Part shown: positions 34,365-45,595 of the stretch, piece by piece | How positions within the stretch are numbered: position 1 is the stretch's first letter | Layout: every line of letters starts with the position of its first letter | Assembly (NCBI GenBank): GCA_020637235.1 | Contig: JACJWG010000021.1 | Location: forward strand, 1 to 61,116 | DNA from: Acidimicrobiaceae bacterium | Lineage (GTDB): Bacteria; Actinomycetota; Acidimicrobiia; Acidimicrobiales; Ilumatobacteraceae | Direction of reading: 5' to 3' | Length of the DNA stretch: 61,116 nt | Made by a program: the position numbers and the translations under genes | The notes under the pieces: model-generated | Seen by the model: only the letters and a program-made list of their open reading frames with translations | Databases searched by the model: none | Told to the model about the DNA's origin: nothing

Positions 34365-35900
34365 TCAGGCTCGGCGACCCAGGCGGCGCAGCAGGTTGTG
34401 CGTGATCTGCTCGACGTCGGGATCTCGCCCGGCGAGGCCGTGGGCCCAGTCGGTGCTGCCGCTCGTGACCACGGTGCCGCCGGCGCGCGACACGTAGGTG
34501 CCGAGCACGGCGTGGCCGTGGGCGATGCGCTCCACGTCGGAGGCCTCGTGCGTGCCGAACACGCGGCTCGCGATGAACTCGATCTCGGACGGCTCGTTCG
34601 GTGCCGGGGGGCGCGTGGCGGTGTCGCGCGTGAAGTGCGCCGCCGGTGCGGTGGCCAGGATCTCGAAGTTCGTGGGCGTGCCGTCCTCGCCCGTGGGGTA
34701 CGGCAGCCCGTCGCGCATCGTGAACGCGCAGCCGTCGCACTCGTAGCCCACCAGCACCGCATCGGCGCCGAGCACGTCGCCGTAGCCGAGGCCGGTGCCC
34801 TCGAACAGCCAGTGCCCGGCGCGATGGACGGTGTAGCCGCCGGCGCCCCGTGTGACGCGCTTGCCGATGCGGTGATATCCGCCGCGGGTGAAGCTCACCC
34901 CGGTCATCAGGTTCTCGGGACGGCCGATCAACACGTCGGACCAGATGGTGGTGAGCTCTTCCTGGCGGTCGGTGCCGTACACCGGGTCGCGCTTGAAGTG
35001 GCCCTTGTAGCCGACCATCGTGGCGGCCGGCCCCTCGGGCGTGTGGTCCTCGAGGCGCACCTGCCAGAACGCGGTGTTGCCCGACAGGAACGCCGCGTTG
35101 CCACCCCGGGCGATGTGGTCCTCGACGGCGTCGCGCATGCCGGCCGACCAGTACTCGTCGTGGCCGACCGACAGGTACAGCGGGTACCCGCCGTGCTCGA
35201 GCAACTCGGGGTGGTCCTCCAGGTCGGCGTTGGCGACGATGTCGAACCGGTAGCCGTGGCGCTCGGCCCACTGCACGAAGGGCAGCTCCCAGTCGGGCCA
35301 GCCCGCCGAACCGGCCCACCCCGACAGGTGGTTGAGCTGCAGATAGCCGACGTGGGCCGCCATCTGCGGATCGGGGGTGTGCACCGTGGTGACCCGGCGG
35401 CCGTGACCGGGCGGCTTGTCCAGGAAGCCGGGCGACATCGGCCGCTGCAGCGCCGACTGCGTGCCGCCCGTGTACAGACTGGGTCCGCCGAAGTCGTTGT
35501 AGGCGTACCAGGTGTTGGTCGACAGCGCCAACAGGGCGTCGGCGTCGCTCGGTCCGGGTGCCGGGCGGAGCACGAAGAAGGCGTGGCTGCGTCGTCGCCG
35601 TCCGTCGAGGTCGATCTCGAGCACCACCTCGTAGTAGCCCGAGCGCCACTCGGGCTCGGTGCGCAGCACCATCGCCGCCGGCCACCCGCAGCCGTGGGCC
35701 GAGGCGCCATCGGGTGTGGGGCGGTGGTCGGCCGGCACCGCCCCGTCGCGGAACACCACCGTGCGTTCGCCACCCACGCGTGCCACCTCCACCGACACCG
35801 GCAGCCCCCGCGCCGACGACAGGTGCAGCGCCACCTCGCCGCCAGGCGCCACCGACTGGGGCCAGCAGTAGCCGGTGACGGTCTCGAAGCGGTTCGGCAT
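34365..35900 (-). CDS. N,N-dimethylformamidase beta subunit-like protein
   Basis: A 511-residue protein with the DMFase large subunit C-terminal fold. STNTWYAYNDFGGPSLYTGG and SVGHDEYWSAGMRDAVEDH are typical; the His-x-Glu in GHDEYW matches the metal-binding region of DMFase. It is shorter than DMFase-beta (about 760) and has no small-subunit gene beside it, so the substrate may be another amide. ATG at 35900. Stops convergent with the MttB-family gene 9 bp away. Confidence 0.78.
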   Translation of the reverse strand: MPNRFETVTGYCWPQSVAPGGEVALHLSSARGLPVSVEVARVGGERTVVFRDGAVPADHRPTPDGASAHGCGWPAAMVLRTEPEWRSGYYEVVLEIDLDGRRRRSHAFFVLRPAPGPSDADALLALSTNTWYAYNDFGGPSLYTGGTQSALQRPMSPGFLDKPPGHGRRVTTVHTPDPQMAAHVGYLQLNHLSGWAGSAGWPDWELPFVQWAERHGYRFDIVANADLEDHPELLEHGGYPLYLSVGHDEYWSAGMRDAVEDHIARGGNAAFLSGNTAFWQVRLEDHTPEGPAATMVGYKGHFKRDPVYGTDRQEELTTIWSDVLIGRPENLMTGVSFTRGGYHRIGKRVTRGAGGYTVHRAGHWLFEGTGLGYGDVLGADAVLVGYECDGCAFTMRDGLPYPTGEDGTPTNFEILATAPAAHFTRDTATRPPAPNEPSEIEFIASRVFGTHEASDVERIAHGHAVLGTYVSRAGGTVVTSGSTDWAHGLAGRDPDVEQITHNLLRRLGRRA

Positions 35901-36019
35901 GGCGTTCGGTCCTCCTCGCCGGCCACGTCCCCGTCCACCGGCGGGGGTCACCCTACGCGAGCGTGAGGTCGGGCCGTTGGGCCCTGGCCGGGTCGGGGCG
36001 AGTCCATGAGTCTCTCACT

Positions 36020-36952
36020 ATGGAATTCGACGCCGCCTCCGTGCGCCCTGGTCGGGCCCCGGCGCGTCCGGACGCCACGGTCCGTCCGGACGCCACGGTC
36101 CGTCCGGACGCCACGGTCCGTCCGGACGCCACGGTCCGTCCGGACGCCACGGTCGGTCCGCCGGGCGGCGACGCCGAGGTGCGTGCGACGTGGCGTGCCG
36201 TGGCGATCCCGGCCGAGCACGGGGGCTGGGGGCTCACCCTCGAACCGGTCGTGCTCGGGCTGCTCGTCGAGTGGTCGGTGGCCGGGCTGGCGCTCGGACT
36301 CGCCGCGTTCACGGCGTTCCTGCTGCGCACACCCGCGAAGCTCGTGGCCGTCGACCTCCGGCGCGGTCGATGGCTCGAGCGTTCGCTGGTGGCGCTGCAG
36401 GTGGCGGCGATCGAGGCGATGGTGCTCGCCACCTGTGTGGTGGTGGCGGTGCGTGAGGCGGGTTGGACGTGGTGGGTGCCGGTGGCCGTCGCCGCGCCAC
36501 TGGTGGCGGTGGAGCTGTGGTTCGAGGTGCGCAGCCGAGGCCGGCGCCTGGTGCCCGAGCTGTGCGGCGCCGTGGGTGTCGCCGCCGTGGTCGCAGCGGT
36601 GGTGGTGGCCGGGGACGGCAGCGGCCGGCTGGCCGCGGCGTCGTGGTTGGTGCTGGCCGCCCGCGCGGCGGGCGCGATCCCGTACGTCCGGGTGCAGATC
36701 CTTCGACTGCGGCGTGGCAGCGGGCCGGTGCGCCACAGCGACGTCGCACAGGCCGTCAGCGTGGTGCTCGGTGGGGTCGCGGTCGTCGTCGACGGGGCCG
36801 CCCTCCTCGGCTTCGTCGGCGTGACCGTGCTCGCCGTGCTGCAGGTGATGGCCGTGCGCCGTGCACCCGTGCCGGCGAAGCGGCTCGGCATACGCCAGAT
36901 GGCGATGGGCCTCGGTCTGGTGCTGCTGACCGCGGTCGGCGCGTCCTGGTGA
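36020..36952 (+). CDS. YwiC-like membrane protein with repetitive N-terminus
   Basis: A 310-residue polytopic membrane protein. Core similarity to YwiC (PF14256): AIPAEHGGWGLTLEPVVLGLLV starts the membrane domain, followed by about eight hydrophobic segments (for example FTAFLLRTPAKLVAVDL, SVVLGGVAVVVDGAALLGFVGV). The N-terminus is a soluble tail of five RPDATV repeats coded by an 18-bp repeat. It resembles UbiA-like prenyltransferase membrane layout but lacks clear Asp-rich motifs; function unknown. ATG at 36020. Confidence 0.82.
   Translation: MEFDAASVRPGRAPARPDATVRPDATVRPDATVRPDATVRPDATVGPPGGDAEVRATWRAVAIPAEHGGWGLTLEPVVLGLLVEWSVAGLALGLAAFTAFLLRTPAKLVAVDLRRGRWLERSLVALQVAAIEAMVLATCVVVAVREAGWTWWVPVAVAAPLVAVELWFEVRSRGRRLVPELCGAVGVAAVVAAVVVAGDGSGRLAAASWLVLAARAAGAIPYVRVQILRLRRGSGPVRHSDVAQAVSVVLGGVAVVVDGAALLGFVGVTVLAVLQVMAVRRAPVPAKRLGIRQMAMGLGLVLLTAVGASW
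36065..36154. repeat. 18-bp tandem repeat, five identical copies, in frame
   Basis: cgtccggacgccacggtc five times, each coding R-P-D-A-T-V in the N-terminal tail of the YwiC-like protein. Identical copies at the DNA level imply recent expansion. Confidence 0.97.
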
Positions 36953-36960
36953 CCTCCCAC

Positions 36961-37007
36961 CCTTCGTGAGCCGAATGCGCACCGGCTGCGCATCCGGCTC
37001 ACGAAGG
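36961..37007. repeat. REP-like long palindrome, copy 1
   Basis: CCTTCGTGAGCCG pairs with CGGCTCACGAAGG and inside it ATGCGCA pairs with TGCGCAT around a CCGGC loop: about 20 bp of stem with one mismatched base. Between the YwiC-like and dehalogenase-like genes, both on the plus strand. The same core recurs at 56518 and 56572. May also act as a terminator. Confidence 0.9.
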
Positions 37008-37032
37008 ACCCGGGGTTTGCGATGATGTGCCG

Positions 37033-38031
37033 ATGACCGACGCCGCGTTCGTCCGCACACCCGACTCGAACTTCGCCGACCTCGCCGACTTCCCCTACCC
37101 GGCCCACGAGCTCGACCTCGGGGCCGATGCCGGGGGACTCACGATGCGCTACGTCGACGAGGGCCCACGCGACGCGCCGGTTGCGTTGATGGTGCACGGC
37201 ATGCCCACCTGGAGCTACCTGTACCGCTCGATCATCCCGCCGATGCTGGCCGCCGGCTACCGCTGTGTGGCCCCCGACCACATCGGCTTCGGGCGCAGCG
37301 ACAAGGTGACCGATCCGGCGTGGTACGACATCGCCCGCCACACCGCCAACCTCACCCGCCTGATCGAGACCCTCGACCTGCGCGACGTCACGATCTTCGT
37401 CCAGGACTGGGGCGGCCCCACCGGGCTCGCCCAGGTGGCCACGATGCCCGAGCGCTTCTCGCGGCTCGTGATCATGAACACCTGGCTGCACCACGAGGGC
37501 TACGAGTACACGCCGGGGATCCAGAACTGGATCCGCCAGAACCTGCCCGGCGGGCTGTTCCGCGACAACATCCCGGAGCGCTTCGGGTGGGGCAACCTGA
37601 TGGCGGTCGCCACGCGGCGCGTGTCGCCGCAGGACGGCCTGTTCCCGCTGCTGCAGGGCGGCACGGTCGAACTGCCCGTCGAAGCCGAGTCGGTGCGCCG
37701 CGGCTACGACGCTCCCTTCGCCGGGCTCGGCGAGCCGGGTGTCACCGGACCGCGCCAGTTCCCGCTCAGCATCCCGTTCCACGACCACGAGCGCGGCGAC
37801 GGCGACCGCCAAGCGCAGCACTTCGCCGCGATCAACGCGACCTCGCTCCCGGTGCACTTCGTGTGGGGCCTCGCCGACGACGTGTTCGTCGGCGACTGGG
37901 GCCGCCGCTGGCACGCGCTGATCCCCCACTCGACCTGGGACGAGTTCGACGACGCCGCACACTTCCTGCAGGACACCCACGGCGACCGGATCGCGGCGAT
38001 CGTGCTGACGCACGCCGGCGTCGATCGGTGA
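37033..38031 (+). CDS. haloalkane dehalogenase-like alpha/beta hydrolase
   Basis: A 332-residue alpha/beta hydrolase. HGMPTWSYLYRSIIPPMLAAGYRCVAPDHIGFGRSDK is typical of subfamily I haloalkane dehalogenases. Nucleophile Asp125 and Trp126 (FVQDWGG) are in the DhlA arrangement; the oxyanion/halide-stabilising Trp60 is in PTWSY; a later Asp in WGLADD and His in DAAHFLQD complete a triad. An Asp nucleophile means dehalogenase or epoxide hydrolase chemistry, not esterase. ATG at 37033; the last bases overlap the GTG of the methyltransferase fusion. Confidence 0.85.
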   Translation: MTDAAFVRTPDSNFADLADFPYPAHELDLGADAGGLTMRYVDEGPRDAPVALMVHGMPTWSYLYRSIIPPMLAAGYRCVAPDHIGFGRSDKVTDPAWYDIARHTANLTRLIETLDLRDVTIFVQDWGGPTGLAQVATMPERFSRLVIMNTWLHHEGYEYTPGIQNWIRQNLPGGLFRDNIPERFGWGNLMAVATRRVSPQDGLFPLLQGGTVELPVEAESVRRGYDAPFAGLGEPGVTGPRQFPLSIPFHDHERGDGDRQAQHFAAINATSLPVHFVWGLADDVFVGDWGRRWHALIPHSTWDEFDDAAHFLQDTHGDRIAAIVLTHAGVDR

Positions 38032-39044
38032 GCACCGCGCTGCCGACTCCGCCGCCCACCTGGCGTGACGAGACGAAGGTGGCCGAGTACCTCGGGCGCA
38101 TCGGGCGGTTGGAGGCCCGGGCCGAGGGCGAACGCGAGCTCGTCGCCGCACTGCCCCCCGACGTGCGGCGCGTGCTCGATCTCGGCTGCGGCGACGGACG
38201 GCTGATCGACGTGGTGCGTGCCGCCCGGCCCGGGGTGGAGCACGCGATCGGACTCGACGTGTCGCCGCCGATGCTCGCGCGGGCGCGGGCGAACCATGCC
38301 GGTGACCCGGTGGTGGAGATCGTCGAGCACGACCTGCGCTCGCCGCTGCCGGTGACCGGTCCGTTCGACGCCGTCGTGTCGGGGTTCGCGATCCACCACC
38401 TGCCGCACGAACGCAAGCGCGCGCTGTTCGCCGAGGTCGTCGACCTGCTCCGCCCGGGTGGCGTGTTCGTGAACCTCGAGGTGGTGCGCTGCGCGACCGA
38501 CACCCTGCACACCGAGTTCGAGACGCTCATCGGACGGCCCGGTGGCGACCCCGAGGACGTGCTCGCCGGTGTGGACGAACAGCTCGGATGGATGCGCGAC
38601 GCCGGCCTGGCCGACGTCGACTGCCAGTGGCGTTGGCGCGGCTTCGCCGTGCTCACCGGTCGTGGCGTGGGTGGCTGGCGCAACACCAAACAGCTGCACC
38701 GGCTCGAGCCACCGGTCGCGGTGGAGCTGCTGGTGTTCGAGGTGCGCACGGACGCGTTCGCCGCCTGGCAGATGGCCGAACACGAGCACTGGACGCTGGC
38801 GCTCGCCGATCGCTTCCCGGCGATGCTCGACAAACAGACCTGGGTGCAGGACCTCGGCGAGTGGCAGCGGGTGTCGGTGGTGATCGGGTGGCGCTCGGTG
38901 GAGGAGTGGCAGGCGATCGACACCGGTTGGCTCGACGAGCAGGAGGCCCGCTTGGTCGCCGCCGTGGGCGCCGATGCGTATCGGCTGGTGCACGCCGGTC
39001 ACGAGAGTGGGGTGCACTGGTACCGCACGAGCGAGTACCGCTGA
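38028..39044 (+). CDS. SAM methyltransferase fused to a TIGR03792-like domain
   Basis: A 338-residue fusion. Residues 45-210 are a class I SAM methyltransferase: VLDLGCGDGRLI (motif I, 49-60), GLDVSPPML, and AIHHLPHERK. Residues 229-335 resemble the TIGR03792 family (LLVFEVRTDAFAAWQMAEHEHWTLALADRFPAML... WRSVEEWQAID). GTG overlaps the stop of the hydrolase gene by four bases, so the two act together, e.g. in halo- or methyl-compound metabolism; that is inference. Confidence 0.82.
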   Translation: MSTALPTPPPTWRDETKVAEYLGRIGRLEARAEGERELVAALPPDVRRVLDLGCGDGRLIDVVRAARPGVEHAIGLDVSPPMLARARANHAGDPVVEIVEHDLRSPLPVTGPFDAVVSGFAIHHLPHERKRALFAEVVDLLRPGGVFVNLEVVRCATDTLHTEFETLIGRPGGDPEDVLAGVDEQLGWMRDAGLADVDCQWRWRGFAVLTGRGVGGWRNTKQLHRLEPPVAVELLVFEVRTDAFAAWQMAEHEHWTLALADRFPAMLDKQTWVQDLGEWQRVSVVIGWRSVEEWQAIDTGWLDEQEARLVAAVGADAYRLVHAGHESGVHWYRTSEYR

Positions 39045-39093
39045 CCGGCGCAGGTGGGTCGGGGCGGCCGGCAACCGGCCGCCGTCGGCATCG

Positions 39094-40260
39094 TCAGACC
39101 ATGTCGGTCGGTTGCAGCGGCAGTCCGAGCGCCACCCGGCCGGCGAGCTGTGCGGTGCGGTCCCAGTCGAAGATCACGTGGCCCTTCAGCACCTCGAGAT
39201 CGCGCTGGAAGCGTTGGAACGGCGATTGGGCGAAGTACACGCTGGCGCCCGCGCCCTCGGCGATCGTGCCGACGATCGAACGTGCCGAGCGAACCGTCGC
39301 CGCGGCCGCCAACCGGAGTGCCATGCGCCGCTCGACGCTCATCGGGTCGCGGCCTGCTGCGGCGTCGAGCTCGGCGATCGCGGCGTCCCAGTGGTGTCGC
39401 GCCGCAGCGAGATCACTCGTCACCACCCCGAGTCGAACGTGGGTGGCCGGCTGGTCGACCGCCCGGTCGCCGAGCGAGTAGGCCAGGATTCGTGCGGCGA
39501 TGCGGTCGCGGTACAGGTCGGCCGCGCGTTCCGCCGCGCCGAGTGCGGGGGCCGACGCCATCAGCGCCAGCATCGGCGCCACCGGCAGACCGGCGAGCCC
39601 GTCGCCCGACAGCGGCGTGCTGCCGGCGAAGAGCTCACTGGCCGGGACGGCCCGGTGCTCGGGAACGAAGACCTCGTCGAGACGCACCGTGTCGCTGCCG
39701 GTCGCGCACATGCCCGAGGTGTGCCACACGTCGTCCACCTGTGCGTCGGCGATCGGCACCACCACGAACCGGGTCGTGAACTCGGGCTCGGTCTGCACGG
39801 CGTGCACCATCACCCAGTCCGAGTGGTGCACCGCGGTGGCCCACTCCCAGCGGCCGGACACGACGAACCCGCCGTCGACCGGCCGAAGCGTGCCGGTGGG
39901 CGCCAGCGGCGCCGGCGCCAGGGCCCACGGCCGCTCCGGGGAGAAGAACTCCCGACGCGCCTCGACCGGGAACTTCGCGAGCAGCCAGCTGTGCATCACC
40001 AGGAACGAGATCGTCCACGCCGACGCCGCGCAGCCGTGGGCCAGGAGGCGTGTCGAGTGGGCGAGGGTCGTCATGCCGAGGCCGTGCCCGCCGAGCTCGG
40101 TGGGCACCACCATGGGGAGGAGCTCGAGCGCCACCAGCTCGTCGACCGTCTCGGGAGTCAGCCGTCGCAGCTGCTCGGCCCGGGCCGAGCGCTCGGCCAG
40201 CCGTGGTGCGAGATCGGCGCAGCGGGCGAGCACGTCGTCGTGGGTGAGCTGGGTGAGCAC
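39094..40260 (-). CDS. flavin-dependent monooxygenase / acyl-CoA dehydrogenase-like protein
   Basis: A 388-residue ACAD-fold protein resembling HsaA-type group D flavin monooxygenases: ELLPMVVPTELGGHGLGMTTLAHSTRLLAHGCAASAWTISFLV and DGGFVVSGRWEWATAVHHSDWVMV. The usual ACAD catalytic Glu loop is not obvious, in keeping with a hydroxylase fed reduced flavin by a separate reductase. Substrate not definable. ATG at 40260. Confidence 0.82.
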   Translation of the reverse strand: MLTQLTHDDVLARCADLAPRLAERSARAEQLRRLTPETVDELVALELLPMVVPTELGGHGLGMTTLAHSTRLLAHGCAASAWTISFLVMHSWLLAKFPVEARREFFSPERPWALAPAPLAPTGTLRPVDGGFVVSGRWEWATAVHHSDWVMVHAVQTEPEFTTRFVVVPIADAQVDDVWHTSGMCATGSDTVRLDEVFVPEHRAVPASELFAGSTPLSGDGLAGLPVAPMLALMASAPALGAAERAADLYRDRIAARILAYSLGDRAVDQPATHVRLGVVTSDLAAARHHWDAAIAELDAAAGRDPMSVERRMALRLAAAATVRSARSIVGTIAEGAGASVYFAQSPFQRFQRDLEVLKGHVIFDWDRTAQLAGRVALGLPLQPTDMV

Positions 40261-40338
40261 GCCCGGACCGTACTGCCCCGACGAGCTGCGTCTGGTTCCG
40301 AACGCGTGGCCGTGACGCAGTGTCCGGACGCGGTGGGG

Positions 40339-42720
<2,382 letters not shown>

Positions 42721-42829
42721 GAGGTCTCCTTCTCCGTACGGGCGCGGCGGGCCCAGCTTCGCATCCGGGACGACCGGACGGGCCGGGCCGGCAGAACTCA
42801 TCGGCGGCGAGGTGCCTACCATCGCCGCC

Positions 42830-43771
42830 ATGCGCGCCGTCCGATGCCACGACCACCAGGTACACGTCGTCGAGGTGGCCGATCCCACCGGCGACGGCGT
42901 GGCGGTGCGCATCGCATCGGCCGGCATCTGCGGCAGCGACCTGCACATGGTCGGCCAGTTCGAGCTGCGCGCCACGCTCGGTCACGAGTTCGCCGGGTTC
43001 CTGCCCGACGGTCGGCTGGTGGCCGTCGAGCCGCTCGGCGCGTGCCGGCGGTGCGGGCCGTGCCTGGCCGGCCGGCCCTACCACTGCGAGCGCGGCCTGC
43101 GGATGTACGGCGGCTGGCTCGACGGTGGCATGGCCGACACCTGCCTCGTGGCCGCCGAGACGATCGTCGAGCTGCCCACCGGGATCGAGCCACGCGACGC
43201 CTCGCTGGTGGAGCCGCTCGCCGTGGGTGTCCACGCCGTGCGCCTCGCCGGATCGCTCGCCGACGCCTCGTGCGTGGTGCTCGGCGGTGGCAGCATCGGT
43301 CTGTGTCTCGTGCCCGCGCTGCAGGCCGTCGGGGTGAGCGTCGATCTGATCGCTCGCCACCCACACCAGGTGGATGCAGCCGAACGCCTCGGGGCCCGGG
43401 TGGTCGACGCCGCGTCGGGTCGGTGGGACGTGGTGTTCGACGCGGTCGGCACGGCCGAGTCGCTCGCGCAGGCCGTCGACATGGTGCGCGCCGGCGGCAG
43501 GGTGGTGATCGTCGGCATGTACTGGGACGGCACGGTGGTCATGCCCGGCATGGCGTTCTGCACGAAGGAGGTGCAGCTGCTCGCGTCGATGATGTACGGC
43601 AGCGACGCCACCGGTCGCGACGTCGACGTCGCCGCCCGGTTGCTCGCCGCGCGGCCCGAACTCGGCCCGACGCTGATCACGCACCGCTTCCCACTCGACG
43701 CCGCCGCCGAAGCGTTCGCCTGTGCCCGTGACCGACGATCGGGGGTCATCAAGGTGGTGCTCGAGCCCTGA
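42830..43771 (+). CDS. zinc-dependent alcohol dehydrogenase family protein
   Basis: A 313-residue medium-chain dehydrogenase. Catalytic zinc ligands Cys34 (CGSD), His52 and Glu53 (GHE); structural zinc Cys72, Cys75, Cys78 and Cys86. NAD site VVLGGGSIGLCLV. Shorter than the 340-370 norm, mostly from loops. Similar to threonine/sorbitol dehydrogenase-like or GutB proteins; substrate unknown. ATG at 42830. Confidence 0.88.
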   Translation: MRAVRCHDHQVHVVEVADPTGDGVAVRIASAGICGSDLHMVGQFELRATLGHEFAGFLPDGRLVAVEPLGACRRCGPCLAGRPYHCERGLRMYGGWLDGGMADTCLVAAETIVELPTGIEPRDASLVEPLAVGVHAVRLAGSLADASCVVLGGGSIGLCLVPALQAVGVSVDLIARHPHQVDAAERLGARVVDAASGRWDVVFDAVGTAESLAQAVDMVRAGGRVVIVGMYWDGTVVMPGMAFCTKEVQLLASMMYGSDATGRDVDVAARLLAARPELGPTLITHRFPLDAAAEAFACARDRRSGVIKVVLEP

Positions 43772-43838
43772 GCGCCGGCGGTCGGCGCGCGGCGCGAGCC
43801 GGTGCGCGACGAGTACCGTCGACCCAGGAGGTGACGTG

Positions 43839-44507
43839 ATGCGCGGTCCCTCACGATTCGCCGATCGCCGCGATGCCGGCCGCCGGCTCGCCGAGCGGGT
43901 GCGCCGGTCGATCGCCGTCGACGACCTGCACGATCCGCTGGTGCTGGCGCTGCCCCGGGGCGGGGTGCCCGTGGCGGTCGCGGTGGCGGCCGCGCTGGGC
44001 GCCGAGCTCGACGTGCTGGTGGCGAGGAAGGTGGGTCTGCCCGGCCGGCCCGAGGTGGGCGTCGGTGCCGTCGCCGAAGGGGGCGTGCGCATCGCCGACG
44101 ACGACCTGCTCGGCCGCGCCGGACTCGACCGCACGACGTTCGATCGTCTCGCCGACGTCGAGATGGTCGAGCTGGATCGGCGCGTCCGCGCCTACCGGGC
44201 CGGGCGACCGCTCGCCGCGACCTCGGGTCGCGACGTGATCGTGGTGGACGACGGGCTCGCCACCGGCGTCACCGCACGCGCCGGGGTGCGAGCCGTGCGC
44301 ACCCGGGGTGCCGCCCGACTGGTGCTCGCCGTTCCCGTGTGCGCCCGCGACACCGCCGAGCGGCTCGCCCGATCCGATGACGTGGAGGTGGTGTGCGTGC
44401 TGCGCCCGCGGCGATTCGTGGCGGTGGGCGAATGGTACGACGACTTCGAGCAGGAGACCGACGAGCGCGTGGTCGAGCTGTTGACCGCCGCCCGGCTCAG
44501 CCGGTGA
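43839..44507 (+). CDS. phosphoribosyltransferase domain protein
   Basis: A 222-residue type I PRTase fold. RFADRRDAGRRLAERV, LPRGGVPVAVAVAAAL and VARKVGLPGRPEVGVGAVAEGG match actinobacterial PRTases; the PRPP loop is VIVVDDGLATGVTA. These often accompany universal stress or dormancy genes, but here it stands alone. ATG after AGGAGGTGA. Convergent overlap of 11 bp with the TrmO gene. Confidence 0.88.
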   Translation: MRGPSRFADRRDAGRRLAERVRRSIAVDDLHDPLVLALPRGGVPVAVAVAAALGAELDVLVARKVGLPGRPEVGVGAVAEGGVRIADDDLLGRAGLDRTTFDRLADVEMVELDRRVRAYRAGRPLAATSGRDVIVVDDGLATGVTARAGVRAVRTRGAARLVLAVPVCARDTAERLARSDDVEVVCVLRPRRFVAVGEWYDDFEQETDERVVELLTAARLSR

Positions 44508-45528
44508 CCTTCACGATCGTGTCGCCGGGGCGGACGACGCCGGCGACGACGACCTTCGCGCAGATGCCGCGCAGCCGATGTGCCTTGCCGGCGATGCCGT
44601 TGATCCAGCGGTGCGCGTCGAGGCCGAACCGGCGGGTGAACTTGGCGCACCCGGTGTGCGGCTTCGCCGTCACCTCGATCACCGCGGTGCCGACCTGCAG
44701 CCGGGTGCCCGGGGGCAGGTTGTCGGGCGACAGGTCGAGGTCGACGAACAGCTGGTCGCCGGCCAGCGGCACGCGGTCGTCCGAACCGGCCACCAGTCGG
44801 GCGCAGCGCCAGTTCATGAGGTTCAGCTGTGCGTCGATCTCGGCGCGACCGTCGGCCGCGTTGCGGCTGCCTCGAGCGAGCCAGTTGTCGCCGACGAGGC
44901 CCACCTCCACCTCGAGTTCGCCCTCGTCGAGCACCCGCCGCTCGCCCACGTCCGGTCGACACACCACCAGTTCCACGCGTCCGTGGTCGGCGGGCGAGGC
45001 CAGCACCTCGGCGAGCCAGGCGTCGCCGTCGACCCGTCGGTGCACGTCGGGAGCCGGCCCGAGCGTCCAGTAGCCGGACATCAGCTCGCGGCTCCAGGTG
45101 GGCTGGATCACGTCGCCGCGCGGCCCGAACTCGGCCATGTACGGCTTGATGTCGAGCACGGGTGTGCCGTCGATCGCGTCGAGGCCGCGCACCTCCACCA
45201 CACCGCCCGGTCGCACCGCCATCAACTCGCACACCGTGGTGCCGATCCGGTTGGGCCGGTGCTTGGCTCGTTGGGCGAGGATGCCCACCGCCGGCCAGTC
45301 GGGGTTGCCGCGGGGGTGGCGGCTGCCGCGTTCGATGGCGTCGTCGCCCACCCGGTCGAACACGTACACCACCTCGACGTGCGAGAACTCGCGCAGTCCG
45401 ACGGTCGCGTCGGCGCCGAGCACGCCGAGGTCGAGTTCGATCCGGCTGTCGACGCGGTCCCAGTCGTCGTCGATCGCCTCGCTGCGATCGTTGCGCACCG
45501 TTCCGATCGGGGTCATCTCGAAGGTCAC
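44497..45528 (-). CDS. TrmO-type tRNA methyltransferase fused to a MOSC domain
   Basis: A 343-residue fusion. First about 140 residues: TrmO/YaeB (UPF0066) beta-barrel SAM methyltransferase (MTPIGTVRNDRSE, LREFSHVEVVYVFDRV, HRPNRIGTTVCELMAV, LDIKPYMAEF), which in E. coli methylates t6A37 of tRNA. C-terminus: MOSC domain with TAKPHTGCAKFTRRFG, whose Cys is the usual sulfur-transfer residue. A joint role is not known. GTG at 45528; ATG at 45516 is an alternative. Confidence 0.83.
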   Translation of the reverse strand: MTFEMTPIGTVRNDRSEAIDDDWDRVDSRIELDLGVLGADATVGLREFSHVEVVYVFDRVGDDAIERGSRHPRGNPDWPAVGILAQRAKHRPNRIGTTVCELMAVRPGGVVEVRGLDAIDGTPVLDIKPYMAEFGPRGDVIQPTWSRELMSGYWTLGPAPDVHRRVDGDAWLAEVLASPADHGRVELVVCRPDVGERRVLDEGELEVEVGLVGDNWLARGSRNAADGRAEIDAQLNLMNWRCARLVAGSDDRVPLAGDQLFVDLDLSPDNLPPGTRLQVGTAVIEVTAKPHTGCAKFTRRFGLDAHRWINGIAGKAHRLRGICAKVVVAGVVRPGDTIVKVTG

Positions 45529-45595
45529 GAGCGCAGAGTGTCGCACGGACCGCACGGCTCGTCGGTCCGAGTTCCGTCGTGGTAGCCCGGACGCC

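Noticed and set aside
36065..36154. CRISPR-like array
   Set aside because: Copies are contiguous with no spacers and the period of 18 is in frame in a gene; no cas genes.
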